A DNA stretch of 64,000 nucleotides from Citrobacter tructae (GCF_004684345.1 NZ_CP038469.1:4340001-4404000), one strand, 5' to 3'; shown: positions 8,776 through 18,328, numbered from the stretch's first letter. The notes: generated by a model not told the origin, from the letters alone. Translations and numbers: made by a program.

Positions 8776-9774
8776 ATGGCTAAAACAGTAGAACAGATAG
8801 CCAGCGATCTGAATTTATCGGTGACGACAGTGCGATTAGTGCTGAATGGGAAAGCTGAGCAATATCGTATCAGTGTTAAAACCCAAACACGCATTAAAGG
8901 ATACGTTGAGCGTTATGGTTATGTCATAAACCATTCAGCGCGTAGCCTTAAACTGAATAAAACGGATACGCTGGGGCTGATTGTGCCCAATATTTCCAAC
9001 GTCTTTTTTGCTACGCTCGCTGAAAAACTTGAGCAACGCTGCCGTCGTTCTGGATATCAGTTAACGATTAGCTGTACTTATGATGATGTTGATTACGAGA
9101 ATAAATTAACCAAAGCGTTAATTGCGCGTAATGTTGATGGACTTTTTATTGTTCCTTCAACACTCGAAAATCAACAACATCATTTACGCCAGGTCAGAAA
9201 ACCGATGGTATTACTTGACCGTGATTTTAAGTACACCGATAACGCACTGGTAGAAAGTCATAATATTTTAGGCGGTGAAAAGCTCACACAAAGTTTGTTT
9301 GATGCCGGAAAATCGCCGATCTGGTTTTTAGTCGGCGATACCGGACTGCCCAGTATTGGCGATCGTTTACAGGGTTATCTTAATACATTGAGTAATAATG
9401 GTATTTTTCATCGAGACTGGGTGCGTGAAGGTCCGGATAACACGCCAGACGGCGGCTACCGGTTGATGGAGAAATTGATCGGCGAGCAGGGGTGTCCTCA
9501 GGCGTTTATCGCCTCGTCATTACCTGTGCTGGAAGGTGCCGTTGTCGCTATCCGTAATCGTTTTGGCGTTATTCCTCCTGATATTAATATCGGAACATTC
9601 GATGAACATCCGATGCTGGGATTCCTCGCCAATAATGTCTGGTCAATGCAGCAGGATGAAAACGTCTGGGCGGATAAAGCATTCGATATGATGATGAGTG
9701 CTATTGAAGACCAGCCGATTAAAGAAACGGTAAAAGTTCCGATGAAGTTAATTAAGCGTGTAAGACAACAATAA
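8776..9774 (+). CDS. LacI-family transcriptional regulator
   Basis: DNA-binding repressor, 332 residues. The first 25 residues, with VEQIASDLNLSVTTVRLVLN, form the LacI helix-turn-helix; the hinge region includes INHSARSLKLNKT. The rest is a periplasmic-binding-like effector domain (TLGLIVPNISNVFFATLAE, NVDGLFIVPS, FDEHPMLGF). The start ATG at 8776 follows GGGG. It is the last gene before fucA and on the same strand. Its likely targets are the two identical palindromes at 3187 and 3426. By eye it is richer in A+T than fucA and fucO, which would fit separate acquisition of the module. Confidence 0.92.
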   Translation: MAKTVEQIASDLNLSVTTVRLVLNGKAEQYRISVKTQTRIKGYVERYGYVINHSARSLKLNKTDTLGLIVPNISNVFFATLAEKLEQRCRRSGYQLTISCTYDDVDYENKLTKALIARNVDGLFIVPSTLENQQHHLRQVRKPMVLLDRDFKYTDNALVESHNILGGEKLTQSLFDAGKSPIWFLVGDTGLPSIGDRLQGYLNTLSNNGIFHRDWVREGPDNTPDGGYRLMEKLIGEQGCPQAFIASSLPVLEGAVVAIRNRFGVIPPDINIGTFDEHPMLGFLANNVWSMQQDENVWADKAFDMMMSAIEDQPIKETVKVPMKLIKRVRQQ

Positions 9775-9912
9775 TATCGCTTTAAAAATAAATCAGCCTA
9801 CTGAACCTGAATAAAAATTCAGTGGCTGCTCATATCTGAAACCTGACCCGTCTTACTCTGCGGCTGCATTTTCGCAATCAAGACGAGGGGAAACTGTACC
9901 CGGAGAATCATT

Positions 9913-10560
9913 ATGGAAAGAATGCGTTTATCGCGAGAAATCATTGAAACCTGTCTCGAAATGACCAGCCTGGGGCTGAATCAGGGAACGGCGGGAAATG
10001 TGAGTGCACGTTATGAAAATGGAATGCTGATCACACCCAGCGGAATTCCTTACGAAAGACTTACTGAAAATATGATCGTGTATGTAGATAACGACGGTAA
10101 TTATGATAAAGAACAATTACCTTCCAGCGAATGGCGCTTTCACCTCGCGGCTTACCAGACGCGACCAGAGGCTAATGCGGTGGTCCATAATCATGCAATC
10201 CATTGTACCGCGGTATCGATTCTCAACCGTCCTATCCCGGCGATCCACTACATGATTGCGGCGGCGGGCGGAAATTCCATTCCGTGTGCGCCGTATGCGA
10301 CGTTTGGTACGCGTGAACTGTCAGAGCACGTGATTGTGGCGCTGAAAGACCGTAAAGCAACACTGTTGCAGCATCACGGGCTGATTGCCTGTGAGGCGAA
10401 CTTGGAAAAAGCACTGTGGCTGGCGCATGAAGTGGAAGTTCTGGCCCGCCTTTATCTGAGCACGCTGGCGATTGTCGATCCTGTTCCGGTGCTGGATGAT
10501 GAAGAGATCGCCATAGTGCTGGAGAAATTCAAATCCTATGGATTACGTATTGAAGAGTAA
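9913..10560 (+). CDS. fucA: L-fuculose-1-phosphate aldolase
   Basis: Zinc class II aldolase that splits L-fuculose 1-phosphate into dihydroxyacetone phosphate and L-lactaldehyde; it also cleaves D-ribulose 1-phosphate. The 215-residue protein matches E. coli FucA in length and keeps catalytic Glu73 (SSEW) and zinc ligands His92 and His94 (HNH) and the later HHG histidine. It precedes fucO by 27 bp. In E. coli fucAO is divergent from fucPIK; here the same polarity is kept but a transporter-kinase-regulator module lies between. Confidence 0.97.
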   Translation: MERMRLSREIIETCLEMTSLGLNQGTAGNVSARYENGMLITPSGIPYERLTENMIVYVDNDGNYDKEQLPSSEWRFHLAAYQTRPEANAVVHNHAIHCTAVSILNRPIPAIHYMIAAAGGNSIPCAPYATFGTRELSEHVIVALKDRKATLLQHHGLIACEANLEKALWLAHEVEVLARLYLSTLAIVDPVPVLDDEEIAIVLEKFKSYGLRIEE

Positions 10561-10587
10561 TTTCGCATAGCGAAAAGGAGAAATACG

Positions 10588-11736
10588 ATGGCGAACAGAA
10601 TGATTCTGAATGAAACGGCATGGTTTGGCCGGGGAGCTGTTGAGGCGTTAACCGATGAAGTGATTCGTCGGGGGTATCGCAAGGCGCTGATTGTGACCGA
10701 TGCAAACCTGGTGAAGTGCGGTGTTGTTGATAAGGTGACATCGCGGATGGACGCGGCGGGTCTGGCGTGGGAGATTTTTTCCGGCGTTATCCCCAATCCT
10801 ACCATTGCGGTAGTACAGGAAGGGCTGAGTGTCTTTGAGCAAAGTGGCGCAGATTATCTGATTGCCATTGGCGGTGGCTCCCCACAGGATACCTGTAAAG
10901 CGATTGGCATTATCCACAATAACCCTGAGTTTTCCGATGTGCGCAGCCTTGAGGGTTTATCGCCAACGCGCAGCGCAAGCGTGCCGGTGATGGCTATTCC
11001 GACGACCGCAGGGACGGCGGCGGAAGTGACCATTAACTACGTGATCACCGATGAAGAAAATCGACGCAAGTTTGTCTGTGTTGATCCGCATGATATCCCG
11101 CAGGTGGCGTTTATTGATGCCGATATGATGGACGGCATGCCAGCGGCGTTAAAGGCGGCTACCGGTGTTGATGCACTGACTCATGCCATCGAAGGCTACA
11201 TTACCCGCGCGGCGTGGGCGCTGACGGATGCGCTGCACATTAAAGCCATTGAGATCATTGCCGGGTCGTTACGCGGATCTGTCGCAGGTGATAGCCAGGC
11301 CGGTGAAGCTATGGCGCTGGGCCAGTATGTTGCCGGAATGGGCTTTTCCAACGTCGGACTGGGGTTGGTGCATGGTATGGCGCATCCGTTGGGAGCGTTT
11401 TATAACACACCACACGGCGTCGCCAACGCCATTTTGCTTCCACATGTGATGCAGTACAACGCCGACTATACCGGGGATAAATTCCGCGATATCGCCCGCG
11501 CAATGGGCGTTAAGGTGGAAGCGTTGACGCTGGATGAGGCGCGTAAAGCTGCTGTAGATGCAGTGTTTGCGCTTAACCGTGATGTGGGGATCCCGCTGCA
11601 CTTACGTGATGTTGGCGTGCGTAAAGAGGATATCCCGGCGCTGGCGCAGGCGGCATTCGACGACGTGTGCACTGGTGGTAATCCGCGTGAAGCGAGCCTG
11701 GGCGATATCGTTGAGCTGTACCATACCGCCTGGTAA
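10588..11736 (+). CDS. fucO: Lactaldehyde reductase (L-1,2-propanediol oxidoreductase)
   Basis: Iron-dependent group III alcohol dehydrogenase that reduces L-lactaldehyde to L-1,2-propanediol under anaerobic conditions, or glycolaldehyde to ethylene glycol. The 382-residue protein has the nucleotide motif GGGSPQD at about 95-101 and the iron ligands Asp195, His199, His262 and His276, one lower than in E. coli numbering. A good GGAG site precedes the ATG. It is the second gene of fucAO and ends at a strong hairpin facing xni. Confidence 0.97.
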   Translation: MANRMILNETAWFGRGAVEALTDEVIRRGYRKALIVTDANLVKCGVVDKVTSRMDAAGLAWEIFSGVIPNPTIAVVQEGLSVFEQSGADYLIAIGGGSPQDTCKAIGIIHNNPEFSDVRSLEGLSPTRSASVPVMAIPTTAGTAAEVTINYVITDEENRRKFVCVDPHDIPQVAFIDADMMDGMPAALKAATGVDALTHAIEGYITRAAWALTDALHIKAIEIIAGSLRGSVAGDSQAGEAMALGQYVAGMGFSNVGLGLVHGMAHPLGAFYNTPHGVANAILLPHVMQYNADYTGDKFRDIARAMGVKVEALTLDEARKAAVDAVFALNRDVGIPLHLRDVGVRKEDIPALAQAAFDDVCTGGNPREASLGDIVELYHTAW

Positions 11737-11754
11737 GTTTTAGAGAGATACATT

Positions 11755-11784
11755 GCCGGATAAGGGTTTTCACCGTTATCCGGC
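11755..11784. terminator. REP-like hairpin between convergent fucO and xni
   Basis: GCCGGATAA and TTATCCGGC form a nine-bp perfect stem around a 12-base loop. It sits in the 58-bp gap between two converging genes and resembles a REP palindrome; it lacks a long T run, so mRNA stabilisation is as likely as termination. Confidence 0.6.
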
Positions 11785-11794
11785 GAAATAGCAA

Positions 11795-12550
11795 TTACCG
11801 CGCCAGACGAAGCTGCTGTAAGTTGCCGTCGATGTGCAAGTCCGTTTGCAGCCGGGCAATATCGCGACACAAAAACGCCATCTCTTTGTGTGCCTCGAGT
11901 TTCTTGCGCCACTTTTCCGGTACTTCATCGAGCCGGGCGTAAATCCCTTCCAGATGCTGAAACTGAACGAGTAGTTGGGTCGCACTTTTAGGGCCAATGC
12001 CCGCGACGCCGGGCACTTTTGAACTGCTTATTCCCGCCAGCCCCCAATAATCTGGCAACTGCTGAGGCTGTACGCCAAATTCTTTCTCGATAAACGGCGC
12101 ATCCAGCCAGCGCTTCTGGAAATAGTCGCGAATACGCAGGGTAGGAGAGAGCAGCTGGCAGTAGCCTTTATCGGTCGAGACAATGGTGGCCTGATGCCCG
12201 GCTTGGGTGACTTTAACCGCCAGCGTGGCGGCTAAATCGTCGGCTTCATTCCCACTGGAAACCCAGCAGCAGACACCGCGCTGTTCGAAGGCCGCGCGTA
12301 AGGTTGGCATTTCGTGATGGAGTTCGTCAGGCATCGGCGGGCGACCTGCTTTGTAGTCAGGCAGTCGCTGGTGACGCCATCCGCTGTTACGCGCTTCGTC
12401 ATCAAATACCGCCACGGCGTGCGTGGGCTGGCTGTGGACAATCAATAAATCGAGCGCATGCTGGCATGTCTCCACGCAGGGCGATCCCTGAACGGCGTGA
12501 ATACGGCGAATAAGGTTCAGTGCATCGACAATGAGCAGATGGACGGCCAC
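11795..12550 (-). CDS. xni: Flap endonuclease-like protein Xni (ExoIX)
   Basis: Member of the 5'-nuclease/flap endonuclease family that acts on branched DNA. The 251-residue protein matches E. coli Xni in length. Acidic metal-site residues appear in LLIVDALN, VFDDEARN, GNEADDLAATLA and VSTDKGYCQL; the helix-hairpin-helix region is KVPGVAGIGPKSATQLL. As in E. coli Xni, it lacks the N-terminal extension of DNA polymerase I exonuclease domains. It converges on fucO and lies downstream of sdaB. Confidence 0.95.
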   Translation of the reverse strand: MAVHLLIVDALNLIRRIHAVQGSPCVETCQHALDLLIVHSQPTHAVAVFDDEARNSGWRHQRLPDYKAGRPPMPDELHHEMPTLRAAFEQRGVCCWVSSGNEADDLAATLAVKVTQAGHQATIVSTDKGYCQLLSPTLRIRDYFQKRWLDAPFIEKEFGVQPQQLPDYWGLAGISSSKVPGVAGIGPKSATQLLVQFQHLEGIYARLDEVPEKWRKKLEAHKEMAFLCRDIARLQTDLHIDGNLQQLRLAR

Positions 12551-12661
12551 GGTGTTCTCCCTTACAAATCAGACTGTAGGGTAACATTCAAGGTGGGGGG
12601 AGGCGAATAGTTGGACGCAAAATGGGAAGAGGCCTCGTAAAATAGGCCCCTTCAGGGATGG

Positions 12662-14029
12662 TTAATCGCAGGTGACAATCTTCATTGCCAAGCCGCCGCG
12701 AGAGGTTTCACGGTACTTGGCATTCATGTCTTTACCGGTCTCGTACATGGTTTCGATAACTTTATCGAGACACACGCGCGGCTCGCTGGTACGGCGCAAT
12801 GCCATACGTGCCGCGTTAACCGCTTTTACCGAGGCAATGGCGTTACGCTCGATGCACGGGACCTGAACCTGACCCGCAACCGGATCGCATGTCAGACCCA
12901 GGTTGTGTTCCATACCGATTTCCGCCGCGATGCACACTTGCATTGGGCTACCACCCAGCAGTTCAGCCAGACCAGCAGCTGCCATTGAGCAGGCCACACC
13001 AACTTCACCCTGGCAGCCTACTTCGGCACCCGAGATCGAGGCGTTCATCTTGTACAGTGAACCAATAGCACTCGCGACCAGCATGTAGCGAGCCAGCGAG
13101 TTAGCATTCACTTCGCGGATAAATTTGTCATAGTATGCCAGCACCGCAGGAACGATCCCGCACGCGCCGTTGGTCGGGGCGGTAACCACACGTCCACCGG
13201 CCGCATTCTCTTCGTTAACTGCCAGCGCGAACATGTTGATCCAGTCCACGACCGCCATCGGATCGGTGGTGGTTTTGTCCTGGCTCACCAGCATACGGCG
13301 TAGCGCTGCCGCACGACGTGGTACGCGCAGTTTACCCGGCAATACGCCTTCGGTAGTGATACCGCGTTCAATTCCGCTACGCATCACTTCCCAGACGTTG
13401 GCAAAGTGCTGTTCCAGCTCTTCCTTGCTGTGCAGGGCCAGTTCGTTTTGCATCATCAGACCGGAAAGCGACAGACCACTTTCCTGGCAATGTCGTTGCA
13501 GATCGGCTGCGGATTTATACGGATATGGCACGTTTACCGGCGAACTGTTCGTCAGGCCGAAATGTTCTTCATCAACGATGAAACCACCGCCAATGGAATA
13601 GTAAGTCTGGCTATAAATCGCTTTTTCGCCGGCCAGTGCGGTAATGCGCATGCCGTTTTCATGCAGGGACAGATTGTCCGCATGGAAATTCATGCACTTA
13701 TCGACCGGAAACTCAACTTCATGCTGACCGTCTGCCAGCAACAAACGTCCGTGAGTATTCACATCCTGGATAAAGGCCGGGATGGCATCGATGTCTACGG
13801 TATCCGGTAGGTTACCCGCCAGTCCCATAATAATCGCGATGTCAGTGTGGTGGCCTTTTCCCGTCAGAGACAGAGAGCCGTAAACATCAACCACTACGCG
13901 GGTTACGTCAGTGAGTATTCCGCGTGCAATCAGGTCGTCCGTGAATTGTTTGCCTGCTTTCATTGGGCCGACAGTGTGGGAACTGGAGGGGCCAATGCCG
14001 ATTTTGAAGATATCGAATACGCTAATCAT
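12662..14029 (-). CDS. sdaB: L-serine dehydratase 2 (L-serine ammonia-lyase)
   Basis: Deaminates L-serine to pyruvate and ammonia in the cytoplasm using an oxygen-sensitive 4Fe-4S cluster. The 455-residue protein starts ISVFDIFKIGIGPSSSHTVG, the typical N-terminus, and carries the cluster cysteines in the segments NGACGIVPAVLAYY, GCQGEVGVACSMAAAG and CDPVAGQVQVPCIERNA. It follows the serine importer gene sdaC after a 52-bp gap with a strong hairpin, forming the sdaCB operon. Confidence 0.97.
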   Translation of the reverse strand: MISVFDIFKIGIGPSSSHTVGPMKAGKQFTDDLIARGILTDVTRVVVDVYGSLSLTGKGHHTDIAIIMGLAGNLPDTVDIDAIPAFIQDVNTHGRLLLADGQHEVEFPVDKCMNFHADNLSLHENGMRITALAGEKAIYSQTYYSIGGGFIVDEEHFGLTNSSPVNVPYPYKSAADLQRHCQESGLSLSGLMMQNELALHSKEELEQHFANVWEVMRSGIERGITTEGVLPGKLRVPRRAAALRRMLVSQDKTTTDPMAVVDWINMFALAVNEENAAGGRVVTAPTNGACGIVPAVLAYYDKFIREVNANSLARYMLVASAIGSLYKMNASISGAEVGCQGEVGVACSMAAAGLAELLGGSPMQVCIAAEIGMEHNLGLTCDPVAGQVQVPCIERNAIASVKAVNAARMALRRTSEPRVCLDKVIETMYETGKDMNAKYRETSRGGLAMKIVTCD

Positions 14030-14053
14030 GAGGCGTCCATTGTGTATCTGAGG

Positions 14054-14075
14054 TGCGCCGCCCGAGGGCGGCGCA
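14054..14075 (-). promoter_or_regulatory. Hairpin in sdaC-sdaB gap
   Basis: Ten-bp perfect GC-rich stem (TGCGCCGCCC / GGGCGGCGCA) with a two-base apex. No T run follows, so it more likely sets relative mRNA levels or stability of sdaC and sdaB than ends transcription. Confidence 0.55.
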
Positions 14076-14081
14076 GGGGAA

Positions 14082-15371
14082 TTAACTGAACAGAGAGTAG
14101 AAAATAGCGGAGATAGCGATCAGGCCCATAATCACAACGAAGACGTTGCTGATATGGCCACTGTACTTACGCATTGCCGGTACTTTCTGAATTGCATACA
14201 TCGGCATCAGGAACAGAATCATCGCGATGATTGGGCCACCCAGGGTCTCAATCATACCGAGGATGCTCGGGTTCAGCGTTGCCACAATCCAGGTGGTGAC
14301 CAGCATGAACAGCGCAGTGATTTTGTTCAGTTTGTTGATTTCGATGGATTTGCCTTTGCCACGCAGAGACTTAATTACCATACCGTTGAAACCTTCACGC
14401 GCGCCCAGGTAGTGGCCGAGGAAGGATTTGGTGATAGCGATAATCGCGATGATCGGTGCCATCCAGGCAATGATCGGCGCGTTAAAGTGGTTCGCCAGGT
14501 AAGACAGGATGGAGATGTTCTGCTCTTTTGCCGCCGCCAGATCCGCCGGGGACAGGCTAAACACGCAGCTGAAGACGAAGAACATAACGGTCAGCACCAT
14601 CATGATGTGAGCAAATGCCAGAATCTTAGAGCATTTCTTCTCAGCTTCATCACCGTACTCTTCACGCTTCGCCACGGCGAAGGAGGAGATGATTGGTGAG
14701 TGGTTGAAGGAAAACACCATTACCGGGATTGCCAGCCACAGGGTCAATAACAGGCCATTGCCGGTGGTTGCGGCAGAGTCAAAGGACAGGGTTTCCAGAA
14801 TCGCACCGCTCCACTGAGGGATGAGGTACAGCGCCAGCAGCATCAGAGCCGCAACGAACGGGAATACCAGGATGCTCATCGCCTTCACAATCATCTGCTC
14901 ACCGAAGCGCACGATGGTCATCATGCCGACAATCAGGATCAGAGACAGAATTGCACGCGGTGGTGGCGTAATCGCCAACTGGTGGGTCAGGAAGCTCTCA
15001 ACGGTATTGGTGATAGCTACGCTGTAAACCAACAGAATCGGGTAGATAGCGAAGAAGTAGAGCAGTGTAATCAGTTTACCTGCGCCAACGCCAAAGTGTT
15101 CTTCTACAACTTCGGTAATGTCTTCACCCGGATTTTTACCGGACAACACGAAGCGAGTCAGACCACGGTGTGCAAAGAAGGTCATTGGGAAGGCAAGAAT
15201 AGCCATGATGATCAGCGGGATCAGACCGCCAACGCCTGCGTTAATTGGCAGGAACAATACGCCCGCGCCAATCGCCGTGCCGTAAAGGCCCAACATCCAC
15301 ATGGTGTCAGTCTTGCGCCATGCGCTGCGGGTCTGGCCCGTGACGATAGTGCTGGTTTGCGTGTTTTCCAT
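14082..15371 (-). CDS. sdaC: L-serine:H+ symporter
   Basis: Inner-membrane serine importer of the hydroxy/aromatic amino acid permease family. The 429-residue protein has about eleven membrane segments; the first region WMLGLYGTAIGAGVLFLPINA holds the conserved glycine-rich unwound helix. It heads the sdaCB operon with a long 5' region, consistent with regulated expression. Confidence 0.96.
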   Translation of the reverse strand: MENTQTSTIVTGQTRSAWRKTDTMWMLGLYGTAIGAGVLFLPINAGVGGLIPLIIMAILAFPMTFFAHRGLTRFVLSGKNPGEDITEVVEEHFGVGAGKLITLLYFFAIYPILLVYSVAITNTVESFLTHQLAITPPPRAILSLILIVGMMTIVRFGEQMIVKAMSILVFPFVAALMLLALYLIPQWSGAILETLSFDSAATTGNGLLLTLWLAIPVMVFSFNHSPIISSFAVAKREEYGDEAEKKCSKILAFAHIMMVLTVMFFVFSCVFSLSPADLAAAKEQNISILSYLANHFNAPIIAWMAPIIAIIAITKSFLGHYLGAREGFNGMVIKSLRGKGKSIEINKLNKITALFMLVTTWIVATLNPSILGMIETLGGPIIAMILFLMPMYAIQKVPAMRKYSGHISNVFVVIMGLIAISAIFYSLFS

Positions 15372-15829
15372 CTATTTCTCCTGGAGGAAGCTTAAAAAGT
15401 CAGGTTTGGGTTCAATCCAATGAAAAAAGACCTGACTGTAAAACGAATTCCGATTAGCGATTTTTTATATAATTTTTCGCCGTAATAATTTTCGGGCGGA
15501 AAGATACATTTTAGTTATGAATGTATCAGTGATCGCGATCCCAAATGCAATAATCCACTTTTTATGTGGATAAATTTGGACCATTAATCTATTAAAAAAT
15601 AACCAAAGCGGATTTACGGGCGCGAAGGCTAGCATTAACGACATATGGCGTGAAAGACAAAGCGAGAAGATACGAGTGTTGCGCTGCAAAAACTGTCGTT
15701 TTCAGTGGATTCTGGCGACAAATGATAATATGTGGAGATAAATCACGGTCGGGTTCGAAAGGTAAACGTTTGCGTATTGGGGCGGTTTTTGGTGAAACAT
15801 CATTGATGTTTATGTTATTGAATGAGCTA

Positions 15830-15845
15830 TGTGACTGGTATCACT
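15830..15845. promoter_or_regulatory. CRP-binding site candidate far upstream of sdaC
   Basis: TGTGA-CTGGTA-TCACT matches nine of ten consensus positions. It lies about 460 bp before sdaC and directly beside the ppnN terminator, so its role is uncertain. Confidence 0.45.
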
Positions 15846-15880
15846 AAAAAAGCCGGCTGGCAGCAGGGCCAAATCCGGCT
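15846..15880 (-). terminator. ppnN intrinsic terminator
   Basis: On the minus strand, AGCCGG and CCGGCT close a hairpin (15851-15880) that is followed by a run of five T. It lies about 55 bp beyond the ppnN stop. Confidence 0.75.
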
Positions 15881-15933
15881 TGTATATGGACAAATCTGTC
15901 ACCGTGGTAGCAGCAGCCACCGGGCGTAAAACA

Positions 15934-17298
15934 TCAGGCGCAGATTTCGTAGCAAGGGATGTAGGCAGAACCCGGCAACTTCATGCGGTGCTGTGCGACA
16001 AAGCCTTGCAGTAGGTCGTCCATGCGGCGCATCATTTCGCGATCACCGTGGATCTTGTACGGGCCAAACTCTTCAATGGCGCGAATACCGACTTCTTTGA
16101 CGTTACCCGCGACAATGCCGGAGAACGCGCGACGCAGGTCTGCCGCCAGCACTTCAACCGGTTGGTCGGGATACAGCTTCAGGTTAGCCATGTTTTCATG
16201 GGACGGCTCAAATGGCATCTGCAAATCAGGTGCAATACGAATCGACCAGTTAAAACTGTATGCGTCACCGGTGTCGCGGCGGTTCTCTTTCACCAGCGGC
16301 ATCGCTTTTTTCATCAGGCGGGCAACTTCTGAAGCATCGTCAATGATAATGCGGTAGTGGCGACGCGCCTCTTCTCCCAGCGTGTGTACGATAAACTCAT
16401 CCAGCACGCGGAAGTAGTCCGCACTCTCTTTGGGCCCGGTCAGAATCAGTGGCAGAACCTGATCTTTGTTCGCCGGATTCATCAGGATCCCCAACAGATA
16501 CAGTAGCTCTTCTGCCGTCCCCACGCCGCCCGGGAAAATAATAATGCCGTGGGCGATACGCACAAACGCTTCCAGACGTTTTTCAATGTCCGGCATGATG
16601 ATCAGTTCGTTGACCAGCGGGTTAGGCGGTTCTGCGGCAATGATTGACGGTTCAGTCATGCCAATAAAGCGGCTGTCGCGGTAACGCTGCTGGGCGTGAC
16701 CCACTGCTGCACCTTTCATTGGCGCTTCCATCGCACCCGGACCGCAGCCGGTACAAATGTTCAGTTCACGCAGACCCAACTGGGTACCGACGCGACGCGC
16801 ATACAGGTATTCATTTTCGTTAATGGAGTGGCCGCCCCAGCAGACCACCATATTCGGCGCTTCACCGACGTGCAGTGCCCGGGCGTTGCGCAGGATGGAG
16901 AAAACGAGGTTGGTAATGTGAACCGAACTTTCGAGATCCAGATGTTGAAAACGACCAGCGTTATGGATCTGGCCGTTGACGAAAAGAATGTCGCGCAGTA
17001 CGGCAAACAGGTTGGCCTGCAGCGCACGAATAATGCGTCCATCAACAAACGCGTCTTCAGGCGGGTTAATCAGTTCCAGCTTTACGCCACGCTCGCGGCG
17101 CAGCACGTTAATGTCGAAACTTTCAAAACGAGACAGCAGCTCTTTGCTGTTGTCGGTCAAACTGCCGGAGTTCAGGACGGCAAGCGAACAGTTACGAAAC
17201 AGTTGATACAGGTCGCTGCTGGCCGTGCGTTTAAGCATATCGACTTCCAGCTGCGACAACATGTCCATTGAGCCAAGTGGGCTAATATGTGTAATCAA
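15934..17298 (-). CDS. ppnN: Pyrimidine/purine nucleotide 5'-monophosphate nucleosidase
   Basis: Cleaves nucleoside monophosphates to base and ribose 5-phosphate; in E. coli the enzyme (formerly YgdH) is stimulated by ppGpp. The 454-residue protein has the LOG-family motif PGGVGTAEELLYLLG and the GCGPGAMEAPMKGA nucleotide site. Translation begins at TTG (17298), preceded by GGAG; the protein N-terminus ITHISPLGSMDMLSQLEV matches E. coli, which supports the rare start. It is transcribed alone toward its own terminator. Confidence 0.95.
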   Translation of the reverse strand: MITHISPLGSMDMLSQLEVDMLKRTASSDLYQLFRNCSLAVLNSGSLTDNSKELLSRFESFDINVLRRERGVKLELINPPEDAFVDGRIIRALQANLFAVLRDILFVNGQIHNAGRFQHLDLESSVHITNLVFSILRNARALHVGEAPNMVVCWGGHSINENEYLYARRVGTQLGLRELNICTGCGPGAMEAPMKGAAVGHAQQRYRDSRFIGMTEPSIIAAEPPNPLVNELIIMPDIEKRLEAFVRIAHGIIIFPGGVGTAEELLYLLGILMNPANKDQVLPLILTGPKESADYFRVLDEFIVHTLGEEARRHYRIIIDDASEVARLMKKAMPLVKENRRDTGDAYSFNWSIRIAPDLQMPFEPSHENMANLKLYPDQPVEVLAADLRRAFSGIVAGNVKEVGIRAIEEFGPYKIHGDREMMRRMDDLLQGFVAQHRMKLPGSAYIPCYEICA

Positions 17299-17411
17299 GT
17301 AAACTCCTTATGGGACGCAACACGTCATTCCCTGTTGATTACAATAGCCCTGGCTTATGACCTTTCACAACCTTGCGCGCGGAATCCGGCACGCAAAATT
17401 GAGAAAAAAAG

Positions 17412-18260
17412 TTACTGACGTACCAGTCTGCCGATGGCAGGGACAAAATCGGTGTTAGTTCGCCACGGATTAATATCCAGACCGCCGCGTCGCGTGTAGC
17501 GCGCGTAGACACTCAGTTTTTCCGGCTGGCAGAAGCGCAGAATGTCATTGAAAATGCGCTCCACGCACTGTTCGTGAAATTCATTATGGTGGCGAAAGGA
17601 GACCAGATAACGCAGCAGCTTTTCCCTGTCGATTTTGCGTCCACGATACTGAATTTGTATGGAACCCCAGTCGGGCTGGTGCGTGATCAAGCAGTTGGAT
17701 TTCAGCAGATGGCTGACCAGCGTCTCTTCCACCGCTTTCTCGCCACTTACCGCATTTTCCAGATAATCCGTGCTGAACTGGTAGTTGTCGATAATGATAT
17801 CCTGGTCGTCGATGCAGGTACCATTGAAATGGGCAATCGGCTGTCCTTCCAGTTCGTCGATACGATATAGCGCAACGCGGACATCACCCCTGGCGCAGTC
17901 GCGCAAATCGTTTTCCAGCGTTTGGCGAACGGCATCCCATGAATCAAAGCGGGTCTGGTTAAAACTGTTCAGATAGAGCTTAAAGCTTTTCGATTCAATC
18001 AGATTCACGCTGGTGTAATCTAATTCCACGTGCCCGACGGCAACCTGCGGCAAGCCGTTGGCATTCAGCCATGACAGTTCATACAGCGTCCAGATATCGG
18101 CACCGTGAAAAGGCAGATTATCGACCTTTAAATCCAGCGGGTCGCGGTTAAGGCTGCGCGGAACGCCCTGCAACAAACTGGCGTCGTAATTATCCCGGTA
18201 ATCCGTTGATTTACCGAGCGTCAGGCCGTCAAGCGCCTGATGGTTTTCATAAGAGGACAT
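17412..18260 (-). CDS. queF: NADPH-dependent 7-cyano-7-deazaguanine reductase
   Basis: Reduces preQ0 to preQ1 in queuosine synthesis. The 282-residue protein is the two-domain (bimodular) type of QueF. Catalytic Cys190 (KSNC) and Asp197 (PDWG) are in place, and ESKSFKLYLNSF carries the QueF-family motif. It is divergent from syd. queD and queE of the same pathway are also in this window but in other operons. Confidence 0.97.
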   Translation of the reverse strand: MSSYENHQALDGLTLGKSTDYRDNYDASLLQGVPRSLNRDPLDLKVDNLPFHGADIWTLYELSWLNANGLPQVAVGHVELDYTSVNLIESKSFKLYLNSFNQTRFDSWDAVRQTLENDLRDCARGDVRVALYRIDELEGQPIAHFNGTCIDDQDIIIDNYQFSTDYLENAVSGEKAVEETLVSHLLKSNCLITHQPDWGSIQIQYRGRKIDREKLLRYLVSFRHHNEFHEQCVERIFNDILRFCQPEKLSVYARYTRRGGLDINPWRTNTDFVPAIGRLVRQ

Positions 18261-18328
18261 GTTTCACCGTTATAAACCAGATACACTATGCGTCAAGTGT
18301 ATCCTGGCTTTTGTGAAGAGAGAAATCA

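Larger units (their letters stand above)
15372..15933 (-). promoter_or_regulatory. sdaC upstream region
   Basis: This 562-bp gap contains no convincing gene. It is AT-rich near sdaC and includes a small hairpin (ATCCAC at 15553-15558, GTGGAT at 15566-15571), a CRP-like site at 15830-15845 and the ppnN terminator at 15846-15880. In E. coli sdaCB is under CRP and Lrp control; no Lrp site could be assigned by eye. Confidence 0.55.

Noticed and set aside
9775..9912. Possible third copy of the LacI palindrome before fucA
   Set aside because: No match to GCTAACTCGAGTTAGC was found; only a weak ACTGAA/TTCAGT repeat is seen.
12629..12650. Hairpin between sdaB and xni as a terminator
   Set aside because: The stem has an A-C mismatch and only five solid pairs, with no proper T run.
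15465..15689. 74-codon frame on the minus strand in the sdaC upstream region
   Set aside because: Starts with TTG without a clear ribosome site, has no recognisable domain and covers the sdaC leader and promoter region.
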